Shown in pieces: positions 38,005 to 45,118 of a stretch of 64,000 bases of DNA (position 1 is the stretch's first letter; every line of letters begins with the position of its first letter). The translations under genes and the position numbers were made by a program. A model generated the notes under the pieces. It had not been told where the DNA came from and searched no databases. It saw nothing but the letters and a program-made list of their open reading frames with translations. Source of the DNA: Fulvivirga lutimaris (lineage in GTDB: Bacteria; Bacteroidota; Bacteroidia; Cytophagales; Cyclobacteriaceae); NCBI RefSeq assembly GCF_009711525.1, contig NZ_SMLV01000434.1, forward strand, positions 1 to 64,000, written 5' to 3'.

Positions 38005-39141
38005 ATGGTATATGATGTCATTGTAATTGGGGTTGGTTCTATGGGATCGGCCACCTGTTATCAGCTAGCTGCACGGGGTGTGAAGGTGCTGGGTATTGAG
38101 CAATTTGGTATTAGCCATGAGAATGGTTCGCATACCGGCCAAAGCCGCATTATTCGCAAAGCCTACTTTGAGCACTCCGATTATGTGCCGTTGTTACATA
38201 AGGCTTATGACGGCTGGCGTCATCTGGAAAAGAAGTCGAGGAGGCAGTTTTACTGGCCTACAGGCATTGTATACTTTGGTGCTGAAGGTGACACTACACT
38301 AACATCTATAAAGCGTTCGGCCGACACCTATGACATAAAGCTGGATCAACTGGACTTAGCTGAAGCTAAGCTGAAGTGGCCTCAATTTAAAACACCTTCA
38401 CACTATGAGTGTCTTTTTGAGCCAGAGGCTGGTTTTGTAACTCCAGAAAGGGCTATTCAGACTTATGCTGAAATGGCAAAAGAACTAGGCGCGGAAATCC
38501 ATACCAATGAGCGCATAGAAAAATGGGAGGTAGGCAGCAATGGAGTGACTGTTACTACCAATCTAAGACAATATAGAGCAAGCAGGATAGTATTTGCATC
38601 AGGCGCATTTTCTGAGCAGCTGCTTGATTTGAAAGTTAAGCTTAAAGTTACCAGGCAGTATTTGGCGTGGGTAAAACCGCAAAATAATTTCAAATACGAT
38701 CCGGCCAATATGCCATGCTGGCTATTGGTGGATGAGGGCAGAGATGGCGCTTTTTATGGGTTCCCTCAAATGCCAACTGAAGTTGGTGGTCCAGAAGGGG
38801 TAAAGTTTGGCTATCATAACCCCGGAGAGGTTTATAGTGACCATGAGGATTTAGAGGTACTTGAGCGTGAGAAGGAATTACTCAATGATTTTCTGGCTCG
38901 CTATTTCAATCAGGTGAATGCTAAGTTAGATACAGTGAAGTCGTGCAAATACACCTATACTCCCGATGATCATTTTATAGTTGACCTGCTGCCTGATATG
39001 AATGAGCGTGTTGTGATTGCCTGTGGATTCAGCGGCCATGGTTATAAATTCTCACCAGTAATAGGCGAGGCATTAGCCGATCTTGCCCTGGAAGGCGGCA
39101 GTGATTTGCCTATCCAGTTTTTGGAATTGGGGAGGTTCTAA
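38005..39141 (+). CDS. solA: N-methyl-L-tryptophan/sarcosine oxidase family
   Basis: A 378-residue flavoprotein of the monomeric sarcosine oxidase family, closest in layout to SolA. The Rossmann motif GVGSMGSATCYQLA is at 9-22, HTGQSRIIRKAY follows, and C314 (VKSCKYTYTPD) matches the Cys that carries covalent FAD. The C-terminal FSGHGYKFSPVIGE is typical. It oxidises N-methyl amino acids, making formaldehyde and hydrogen peroxide. The substrate is uncertain. Monocistronic; a palindrome downstream may act as its terminator. Confidence 0.9.
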   Translation: MVYDVIVIGVGSMGSATCYQLAARGVKVLGIEQFGISHENGSHTGQSRIIRKAYFEHSDYVPLLHKAYDGWRHLEKKSRRQFYWPTGIVYFGAEGDTTLTSIKRSADTYDIKLDQLDLAEAKLKWPQFKTPSHYECLFEPEAGFVTPERAIQTYAEMAKELGAEIHTNERIEKWEVGSNGVTVTTNLRQYRASRIVFASGAFSEQLLDLKVKLKVTRQYLAWVKPQNNFKYDPANMPCWLLVDEGRDGAFYGFPQMPTEVGGPEGVKFGYHNPGEVYSDHEDLEVLEREKELLNDFLARYFNQVNAKLDTVKSCKYTYTPDDHFIVDLLPDMNERVVIACGFSGHGYKFSPVIGEALADLALEGGSDLPIQFLELGRF

Positions 39142-39160
39142 AACCCACCTCAAATTATTG

Positions 39161-39229
39161 TCTTGCCGGACTTGATCCGGCATCTCCGACATTTAGACCC
39201 CGGAACTAGTCCGGGGAGAGCATTTTTTT
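39161..39229. repeat. Left palindrome pair of the DUF559 element
   Basis: Two palindromes: GCCGGA-CTTGA-TCCGGC (39165-39181, within a 27-base block at 39161-39187) and CCCCGGA-ACTAG-TCCGGGG (39198-39216), followed by a T-run at 39223. The 27-base block recurs at 39753 with one change, in the same orientation. The second palindrome plus T-run could end the solA transcript. It resembles REP-like palindromes. Confidence 0.8.
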
Positions 39230-39237
39230 ACTGTGTA

Positions 39238-39633
39238 CTAGTTCCCCTCCTGGGAGGGGCTAGGGGTGGGTCGGTTAACTTCAATCCATTGATAAATCTC
39301 ATTGACAACCCATCTGATATTTTTCTTAACATCTAAATCATCAAAGCGTAGAAAGTGCACTCCTAATGATTCTAACCGTTCCTGTCTGACTTTATCTTTT
39401 ATCTGCTGTATTTCAGGATGATGACTACTGCCATCAATTTCTAGCGCAAGCATTAAATCTTTGCAGTAGAAATCTACTATGAAATTGTCAATAGGTATTT
39501 GTCGGCTAAACTGAAAGCCGAGTTGTTTGCCTTTGAGTTCATTCCAAAGTAGTACCTCACTTAATGTCATATTGGCTCTGAGCTTTTTGGCCAGTGGAAG
39601 TAGCTTTGGGTTATATGGAATGATCTTGCGCAT
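39238..39633 (-). CDS. DUF559 endonuclease-fold protein
   Basis: A 131-residue protein of the DUF559 family, a small restriction-endonuclease-like (Vsr-like) fold. Family marks are LRANMTLSEVLLWNELKGKQLG at 19-40 (helical start), then FIVDFYCKDLMLALEIDGSSHH with the D and E-x-D active-site pattern, and LGVHFLRFDDLDV. The last residues (NRPTPSPSQEGN) do not belong to the fold: they are encoded by the flanking repeat at 39241-39276. Inverted copies of that repeat flank the gene. Activity is presumed from the fold; the target is unknown. Confidence 0.85.
   Translation of the reverse strand: MRKIIPYNPKLLPLAKKLRANMTLSEVLLWNELKGKQLGFQFSRQIPIDNFIVDFYCKDLMLALEIDGSSHHPEIQQIKDKVRQERLESLGVHFLRFDDLDVKKNIRWVVNEIYQWIEVNRPTPSPSQEGN
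39241..39276. repeat. Flanking repeat R, left copy
   Basis: GTTCCCCTCCTGGGAGGGGC followed by a G-rich stretch (TAGGGGTGGGTCGG) overlaps the 3' end of the DUF559 gene and supplies its last codons. It contains the inner palindrome CCCCTCCTGGGAGGGG. A divergent inverted copy is at 39664 and a degenerate direct copy at 39713. Confidence 0.75.
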
Positions 39634-39663
39634 TAATTACAATATAGTAATTGTGAGAGAAAT

Positions 39664-39700
39664 GTTACCCACCCCTTTGTCCCCTCCTTGGAAGGGATTA
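39664..39700. repeat. Flanking repeat R, inverted copy
   Basis: GTTACCCACCCCTTTGTCCC followed by CTCCTTGGAAGGG is the reverse complement, with differences, of the left copy at 39241. It lies 30 bases upstream of the DUF559 start, so the gene is bracketed by terminal inverted repeats about 37 bases long. Confidence 0.65.
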
Positions 39701-39712
39701 CTTGCATGGTGT

Positions 39713-39751
39713 ATTAGTTCCATTCTAGGGAGAAAATAGGGGTAGTAGGTT
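39713..39751. repeat. Flanking repeat R, degenerate direct copy
   Basis: ATTAGTTCCATTCTAGGGAG followed by AAAATAGGGGTAGTAGGTT aligns with 39236-39274 in the same orientation, with several substitutions in the C-rich part. It lies just before the right palindrome pair. Confidence 0.55.
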
Positions 39752-39752
39752 A

Positions 39753-39841
39753 TCTTGCCGGACTTGTTCCGGCATCTCCTGATTAATAGTTGAAGTTTTA
39801 TTTAAAAGGGCCCGGAACTTGTCCGGGCATAGTGCTTTTTC
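39753..39841. repeat. Right palindrome pair of the DUF559 element
   Basis: A direct copy of the left pair: a 27-base block (39753-39779, 26 of 27 identical) with palindrome GCCGGA-CTTGT-TCCGGC, then GCCCGGA-ACTTG-TCCGGGC (39810-39828) and a short T-run at 39836. The gap between palindromes is about 20 bases longer than on the left. Confidence 0.8.
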
Positions 39842-39842
39842 A

Positions 39843-39876
39843 TTTATAATTATAAAAATAATTTTATAATTATAAA
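39843..39876. promoter_or_regulatory. Tandem operators for the BlaI-type repressor
   Basis: The perfect 14-bp palindrome TTTATAATTATAAA occurs twice, at 39843-39856 and 39863-39876, exactly 20 bases apart. BlaI/MecI dimers bind palindromes in front of their own genes. The right copy overlaps the expected -33 position of the promoter, which would let a bound repressor block RNA polymerase. Confidence 0.7.
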
Positions 39877-39892
39877 TATAGTTATATATTTG
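39862..39892 (+). promoter_or_regulatory. Promoter of the blaI-M56/M23 operon, probably leaderless
   Basis: TATATTTG (39885-39892) matches the -7 pattern exactly. Nineteen bases upstream is TTTT (39862-39865), a weak -33. The ATG starts 4 bases after the -7 box, so transcription probably begins at or near the start codon. Confidence 0.6.
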
Positions 39893-39896
39893 ACGC

Positions 39897-40268
39897 ATGA
39901 ATGAATTAACTAAGGCCGAAGAGAATATCATGCAGGTACTCTGGAAGCTCAAAAAGGGCTTTCTGAAAGATATTGTGGAGGCTCTTCCAGACCCCAAGCC
40001 AGCCTACCCAACGGTATCTACTGTTATTAGAGTGATGGTGAAAAAGAAATTTGTAGGGCATAATACCTACGGAAAGATCAATGAGTACTATCCATTGATA
40101 AAGAAGGAGGATTACTTTAAAAATCACTTCAAAGGAATGGTGTCTAACTTCTTTGAAAACTCATGGCAGGGCTTTGCTACATTTTTCAGTAATTCTGATT
40201 TGACGGTAGATGAACTTCAAGCCATTAAAGCTGAAATCGATAAAGAAATTAAAAAGAAAAACGAATGA
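39897..40268 (+). CDS. BlaI/MecI-family repressor
   Basis: A 123-residue winged-helix repressor. It starts ELTKAEENIMQVLWKLKKGF, typical of the family, with the recognition helix in YPTVSTVIRVMVKKKFV and a C-terminal dimerisation helix bundle. In the known system the sensor protease triggers cleavage of the repressor. Here the stop overlaps the start of the M56 gene by 4 bases, the usual pairing. Two palindromic operators lie directly upstream, so autoregulation is likely. Confidence 0.93.
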   Translation: MNELTKAEENIMQVLWKLKKGFLKDIVEALPDPKPAYPTVSTVIRVMVKKKFVGHNTYGKINEYYPLIKKEDYFKNHFKGMVSNFFENSWQGFATFFSNSDLTVDELQAIKAEIDKEIKKKNE

Positions 40269-41599
40269 ACCCTGTGCAGTACTTTCTCATGTCTGGCATT
40301 GGCCTTTTACTCTTCTGGCTTTATTATTTCATATTCTTAAGAGGCAAGACTTTTTTTGCCATGAACAGATGGTATTTGCTAAGTGCACTAGTTATCAGCT
40401 TAGCTGTCCCATTTGCCTCTTTATTTCTTACTTCTGAACAATTACCTGCAGCCATATCGCAGGTCACTTCTTTATCAGAGACCTCTAACCTGGATATTTC
40501 AGAGGTGACAAGACAGTGGAGTACTATGAGTTCTTCGACCAGCATTTGGCCAATTGTAATTCCTGCTGCTTATGGAGTGATAGCCCTTTTATTGTTAGTA
40601 AGGTTAATATGGGGCATTCGGTCTGCATTATTTATGGTGAAACAATCGGAAAGATTGATCATCCACGGACAGGAGGTTTATGCCAATGACAAAGTTAAAG
40701 AGCCAATTTCCTTATTTAATAAAATATATATTCCAACCCACTGGAAGAACCATGTGCCTTATGAAATTATTATTCATGAGCGGGAGCACATTAACAAAAA
40801 GCACTTTATTGATCTGGTTTTTATAGAGCTGTCAATAATTGTATTCTGGTTTAATCCTGTGATCTATCAACTCAAGAAAGCGATTAGAATTAACCTGGAA
40901 TATCTGGCCGATAGGGAGGTAATACTACAAGGAGGAAATCTTCTGGCCTATCAGTCATTACTCGTTTCACAATCACTTGAAAGCAGCAACAAGTACCCAA
41001 TAACAACAAATTTTGCTGCACCACTTAAAAATAGAATAAGTATGATGAACAAAACAAAAACTCGAAACTGGGGACGCCTTTTTATTATTGGTGCGCTTCC
41101 TATGACCGCAGGACTGTTGGCCATGAACACTCGCCCTGAGGTAAAAGCCCCAATCCTAGAATTTGCTGAGCCCCTGACAAGTTTGGTTGAGGAGGTTCAG
41201 CCTAAAGGCTGGCCAATTAGATTAGATGGTGCGATAAAAATAACCGCACCATTTGGAGAAAGAATGCATCCTATTCTTAAAGAGAAGAAACACCATGATG
41301 GTGTTGATATCAAAGCCAAAGAAGGTACACCAATTTATGCTACTGCTGATGGTGTAGTGGAACTTGCCAAGTTTGATGATGCAAGAGGTTATTACGTTCA
41401 AATCAAACATGGTGATAAATATGCTACTCAATATGCGCATATGAAAAATTTTGTGGTGATGCAAAATCAGAAGGTATTTAAGGATCAGCTTATCGGCTAT
41501 GTGGGTAATACCGGAGCTTCTACAGCTCCACATTTGCATTATGAAATCCATGAAGACGGAAAGCCAGTCGATCCAAAATTGAGTACCGAAGGCTGTTAA
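40265..41599 (+). CDS. M56 (BlaR1-like) sensor protease fused to M23 peptidase
   Basis: A 444-residue fusion. The N-terminal half is a BlaR1-type M56 protease: membrane helices near 5-25, 37-55 and 95-117, zinc motif H171-E-R-E-H175 and third ligand region NLEYLADRE (E212). A fourth helix (271-289) leads outside. In place of BlaR1's penicillin-binding sensor is an M23/LytM domain (about 315-444) with H344, D348, H392 and the H423-L-H425 motif, all catalytic ligands present. So a peptidoglycan hydrolase takes the sensor position. It overlaps the repressor gene. Known as an architecture in Bacteroidota; the signal is unknown. Confidence 0.93.
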   Translation: MNPVQYFLMSGIGLLLFWLYYFIFLRGKTFFAMNRWYLLSALVISLAVPFASLFLTSEQLPAAISQVTSLSETSNLDISEVTRQWSTMSSSTSIWPIVIPAAYGVIALLLLVRLIWGIRSALFMVKQSERLIIHGQEVYANDKVKEPISLFNKIYIPTHWKNHVPYEIIIHEREHINKKHFIDLVFIELSIIVFWFNPVIYQLKKAIRINLEYLADREVILQGGNLLAYQSLLVSQSLESSNKYPITTNFAAPLKNRISMMNKTKTRNWGRLFIIGALPMTAGLLAMNTRPEVKAPILEFAEPLTSLVEEVQPKGWPIRLDGAIKITAPFGERMHPILKEKKHHDGVDIKAKEGTPIYATADGVVELAKFDDARGYYVQIKHGDKYATQYAHMKNFVVMQNQKVFKDQLIGYVGNTGASTAPHLHYEIHEDGKPVDPKLSTEGC

Positions 41600-41618
41600 T
41601 TTTTTAAATAAATATTCA

Positions 41619-41653
41619 AAAGGCTCAGCAATTAAAGGTTGAGCCTTTATTTT
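41619..41653 (+). terminator. Terminator after the M56/M23 gene
   Basis: The stem AAAGGCTCA/TGAGCCTTT with a 12-base loop is followed by ATTTTT. It ends just 8 bases before the next start codon at 41662, so either read-through or a promoter inside the hairpin must serve that gene. Confidence 0.7.
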
Positions 41654-41661
41654 TATAATCC

Positions 41662-42582
41662 ATGAGATTAACAACCACATTTTACCTGATATTAATTGGT
41701 TTTGCGGCCAGCGCACAAACCAAGCAAATTTGTATCACCGTAGATGATTTGCCCATAGTTCCTTATGCAGTATCCTCACCAGACACACAATTTGAAATCA
41801 CACAAAAGCTCTTGGCTACATTTAAAGAATATGATGTTCCGGCCATAGGTTATGTTAATGAAGGTAAATTATATCCCAACGGAACCTTTAATGAGTCGAA
41901 GTATAAGTTGTTGGTGTATTGGTTAGACAATGGGTTTGAATTGGGCAATCATACCTATTCGCATGGAAGTTATAATAAGATGTCATATACAGACTTTACC
42001 GAAGATTTGCTAAAAGGTGAAAAGCATATTCGTCCTTTGCTTAAAGAGCATGGCAAGGAATTGAAGTATTTCAGGCATCCATTTCTTCATAGTGGAAATA
42101 CTCAAGGGGCATATGATTCTTTGAATCAGTTTTTGGCTGATCATAATTATATACCTACACCCATCACGATAGACAATGAAGATTACCTTTTTGCTCAGGC
42201 TTATGCGAGGGCCTATGTGAATGGAGATAGTACTTTGATGAAAAAAATAGGTGCGTCATATCTTGATCATTCTGAGCAGAAGCTGAAGTATTATGAGAAC
42301 ATGTCTTCCACATTGTTTGATAGAGACATCGCACAAACTATGCTCACCCATGCGAATAAGCTCAATGCTGATTACATGGATAAGCTAATAGGTATTTTTA
42401 AAAAGCATGGCTATACTTTTGTCTCGCAGGAGGAGGTCTTAAAAGATGAAGCTTATCAGGAGCAGGTAACAAAGTTTGGTAACTGGGGTATCTCCTGGCT
42501 CGAGCATTGTGCCTTGAGTAGAGACCTAAAAGGTGATATATGGAAGGGGAACCCCGAAGTACCCAAATACATTACCGACTAG
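41662..42582 (+). CDS. Polysaccharide deacetylase family protein
   Basis: A 306-residue exported protein (signal to about A18). NodB-fold motifs are present: ICITVDDLP (Asp pair), GNHTYSHGSYN (metal His pair) and KYFRHPFLHSG (motif 3). It would remove acetyl groups from glycans or cleave related C-N bonds in the periplasm. The position behind a peptidoglycan-hydrolase sensor suggests cell-wall modification, but that is inference. Its 3' end overlaps the convergent gene at 42572 by 11 bases. Confidence 0.9.
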   Translation: MRLTTTFYLILIGFAASAQTKQICITVDDLPIVPYAVSSPDTQFEITQKLLATFKEYDVPAIGYVNEGKLYPNGTFNESKYKLLVYWLDNGFELGNHTYSHGSYNKMSYTDFTEDLLKGEKHIRPLLKEHGKELKYFRHPFLHSGNTQGAYDSLNQFLADHNYIPTPITIDNEDYLFAQAYARAYVNGDSTLMKKIGASYLDHSEQKLKYYENMSSTLFDRDIAQTMLTHANKLNADYMDKLIGIFKKHGYTFVSQEEVLKDEAYQEQVTKFGNWGISWLEHCALSRDLKGDIWKGNPEVPKYITD

Positions 42583-43186
42583 CCTCGTCATCTTCCAATG
42601 TGTTAATAAATTCCATAGCCGCTTTTAGCTTCTCATTTGGAAATCTTTTGAGGATAAAAACCAGTATTGCCGCTACAACAAAACTGCCTCCAACATACTG
42701 AATCATCCAGGTGAGATCAAATTGGTATAAATCAATACCCAAAAGTCCTTTGGCTAGAATCAGAAAGAATGGCCCTGAAAAAACAGGAATAATAATGTAC
42801 AAGCTGTAAGTATCTATTATTTCCAAACGCTTGAGTAATGTAAGTTTTTCTTTAACCTTCAATACCGATTCCTGAGCATCTAAGGTTAATACTTGATACA
42901 GCTTGAATATTTCAGCGCCAACCTCAACTATTGTCAATACCAAAAGCAATATTGCTGGAATTAGGAACTCATATTGGGTCAGATGATCTCTTATGAAATT
43001 GACAAGAAAGAAATAGAACAATACGTTTACTGCCAGCTCAAAGAAGCTTGTCCACTTGATTTCATACAGGCTTGACTTGATTTTTCTGAAAGCCAGATTT
43101 TTAACTAATAGCCTGTTTACTTTAATGGTGCTTTCTAGTGTTTGATCATTTGCTTTCCAGGCGGATGCTAATTCTTCAAAATTCAT
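42572..43186 (-). CDS. Membrane protein partner of the ECF sigma factor
   Basis: A 204-residue protein with a soluble N-terminus (MNFEELASAWKANDQTLE) and four membrane helices (about 50-70, 75-95, 125-150, 160-180). It starts 4 bases after the sigma factor stop. Such proteins are common behind Bacteroidota ECF genes and may act as an anti-sigma factor, but no zinc-binding anti-sigma motif is visible. Confidence 0.75.
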   Translation of the reverse strand: MNFEELASAWKANDQTLESTIKVNRLLVKNLAFRKIKSSLYEIKWTSFFELAVNVLFYFFLVNFIRDHLTQYEFLIPAILLLVLTIVEVGAEIFKLYQVLTLDAQESVLKVKEKLTLLKRLEIIDTYSLYIIIPVFSGPFFLILAKGLLGIDLYQFDLTWMIQYVGGSFVVAAILVFILKRFPNEKLKAAMEFINTLEDDEASR

Positions 43187-43190
43187 AATG

Positions 43191-43691
43191 CTAATTTTTT
43201 AAGGTTTCAAAATGACCTTTCAATTCTTCGATGATGCGCTGCTTTTTGGTTGAGATATTTGAAACTGTAAAACCCGTAATCTCAGCTACCTCTTTATTTG
43301 AAATTCCATCCAAATGAAGTAGTATAACGGCCTTGTCAATTGGCTTTAATAAACCAATAAATTTGAAGAGGTTAGCCAGATTTTCATCTTCATGCTGCTC
43401 GTCAATGTTCAAATACTCCACCTGCTCCAGATACTCTTCAAGCCTTTTGCTTTTAGAAGTTGACTTGCGGAGCTGTGAAATGGAAACATTAAGTGCAATC
43501 CTGTAAGTCCATGTAGAGAAGGCATATTTGTCATTATAAGAAGGAAAAGCCTTCCATAATTGAACGATAATATCCTGAATCAAATCCTTTAGGTCTTCAG
43601 CGTCATGACAATAGACTCTGGCCACTTTATAGATCAGCTTTTTATGCTTCTCTAGGTAGTTAGTGAATTCAATTTCCTGTGCTGCCGTCAA
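43191..43691 (-). CDS. ECF-type RNA polymerase sigma factor
   Basis: A 166-residue sigma-70 family protein of the extracytoplasmic function type. Region 2 is at about 20-90 (LKDLIQDIIVQLWKAF and YAFSTWTYRIALNVSI) and region 4 at about 110-160 (NKEVAEITGFTVSNISTKKQ). Size is normal. Followed by a membrane protein that may hold it inactive until an envelope signal. The target promoter was not identified. Confidence 0.92.
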   Translation of the reverse strand: MTAAQEIEFTNYLEKHKKLIYKVARVYCHDAEDLKDLIQDIIVQLWKAFPSYNDKYAFSTWTYRIALNVSISQLRKSTSKSKRLEEYLEQVEYLNIDEQHEDENLANLFKFIGLLKPIDKAVILLHLDGISNKEVAEITGFTVSNISTKKQRIIEELKGHFETLKN

Positions 43692-43780
43692 TGTTCAAAT
43701 AATTAAGAATGAAAGATTTTAACTATTATTCGAACAGACTTTGAAAATGTCACAGATCTTTAAAAGAAATTTTAAAAATC

Positions 43781-44335
43781 TTAACCAGCGTTGTCATACG
43801 CTTTCTTGAGCCAGTCAAGTACTTCGCTATCTGCATCATTGATATCTGCCAGATTGATCTTGTGAGAAAACATGGCATTGGCTGCAGTCACCTCTTCCAG
43901 TTTGCCAGAACCAGGTTGACCTTTGAGATTAATACCAACTTCAAATCTTGTTTTAGTAGCAGGGTTCAGGCAGCCGAATTGTTTTTTCCTTCTAAGGCTT
44001 ACATAGGCTTTTTTCGGAGCTACTTCTACATCTTTGCCAAACTTAAGGATGTCAGCCAGGAGTTTATCATAAAGAGGCTTAAAGTGCTCCTTGCCTTTAT
44101 ATTGAGCTTCCACCAGATCATCAGTATTACTGGCTGAACCGGCATCTGAACCTTTGGATTTATGAGCTACCAGATTGGCAAATCCATGGGTGAAGCCGTG
44201 TGTTTCTTTTAAGAATTTTATAACCTCACCGTGCTTGGTAAAATTCTCTTTTTTAACAATTTCGATCCATTCTTCAAGAGATTTACCCGTGTTCTTGTGC
44301 AGGTTATCTATCATGGTTTGGGCTGCTTGATCCAT
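43781..44335 (-). CDS. DUF4287/DUF5655 protein
   Basis: A 184-residue soluble protein. Residues 1-75 (NTGKSLEEWIEIVKKENFTKHGE, GFTHGFANLVAHK) match DUF4287, a small helical module. Residues about 80-184 (LRRKKQFGCLNPATKTR, then EVGINLKGQ) match DUF5655. The pair is common in Bacteroidota with no assigned activity. Single gene between the sigma factor and the LytTR regulator. Confidence 0.85.
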   Translation of the reverse strand: MDQAAQTMIDNLHKNTGKSLEEWIEIVKKENFTKHGEVIKFLKETHGFTHGFANLVAHKSKGSDAGSASNTDDLVEAQYKGKEHFKPLYDKLLADILKFGKDVEVAPKKAYVSLRRKKQFGCLNPATKTRFEVGINLKGQPGSGKLEEVTAANAMFSHKINLADINDADSEVLDWLKKAYDNAG

Positions 44336-44392
44336 ATTCTTAATTGGTTATTCCTATTAAATTATGAAAATCAAGGCATTGAATCAAACGAC

Positions 44393-45115
44393 TTACAACT
44401 TATTGATTCGCTCCATCAAATGGTGAAGTCGGTCTCGGCCTATAGGAAGCTTTTCTTCATTTATCACCACATATTCTGAGTTAATGGCAGACATCTGATC
44501 CAGATTGACGATGAATGACTTATGTGTTCTATAAAACTTATTGTGGTCGAGCTTGTTTTCTATTTCTTTCAGGGTAGACCGTAAAACATAGTTTTTATCT
44601 CTAGTTTGAATCTGGGAGTAGTTGCCATCAGCTTTAATATACCTGATTTCGCTCAATGGTATTTTCACGGAGAGGTTTTTGGTTCTCACGAAAAGAGAGT
44701 CTGACAGCAGCATGGGTTCTTCTTCAGACTTTGCCTGTTGAGATCTGAAATTACTTAGTGCGACTTCTATAGCGACCAGCACATCTTGATCTTCAAAAGG
44801 CTTTACCAGATAGCCGTAAGGATGTACTTCAGTAGCCCGCTTAACAGTTTGCGGATCGGAGTGGGAGGAAATGAAAACAAATGGGATATTGTAATCTTCA
44901 CGAATTTTGTGTGCCAGGTCTATACCATCTTGTTCACCTTTAATCTTGATGTCCAGTAATACTATGTCAGGTTCAGTGTAGTCAATTAACTCAATGGCCT
45001 TGTCATAATTTTTTGCAACCCCACAAACATGAAAGCTGTTGGATTCGAGGATGTCTCTTATATCCTCAGCTATAATCATTTCATCTTCAATTATGCCAAC
45101 TCTAGTTCCTTCCAT
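44393..45115 (-). CDS. LytTR response regulator
   Basis: A 240-residue regulator with a receiver domain (about 5-120; D55 in LLDIKIKG, K in VKPFEDQDV) and a C-terminal LytTR DNA-binding domain (about 140-238; IPLSEIRYIKADGNY, KFYRTHKSFIVNL). LytTR proteins bind pairs of 9-bp repeats. It starts 3 bases after the TPR kinase stop, so it is its partner. Confidence 0.95.
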   Translation of the reverse strand: MEGTRVGIIEDEMIIAEDIRDILESNSFHVCGVAKNYDKAIELIDYTEPDIVLLDIKIKGEQDGIDLAHKIREDYNIPFVFISSHSDPQTVKRATEVHPYGYLVKPFEDQDVLVAIEVALSNFRSQQAKSEEEPMLLSDSLFVRTKNLSVKIPLSEIRYIKADGNYSQIQTRDKNYVLRSTLKEIENKLDHNKFYRTHKSFIVNLDQMSAINSEYVVINEEKLPIGRDRLHHLMERINKL

Positions 45116-45118
45116 ATA

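Noticed and set aside
39161-39229. Reading the left palindromes only as the solA terminator
   Set aside because: A terminator function is possible, but the 26/27 direct copy at 39753 shows that they belong to a repeat family.
39843-39876. Possible CRISPR-like or iteron array
   Set aside because: Only two copies, each a palindrome, directly at a repressor gene; this fits operators.
43862-44137. Plus-strand frame opposite the DUF4287 gene
   Set aside because: Antisense shadow without start context or family motif.
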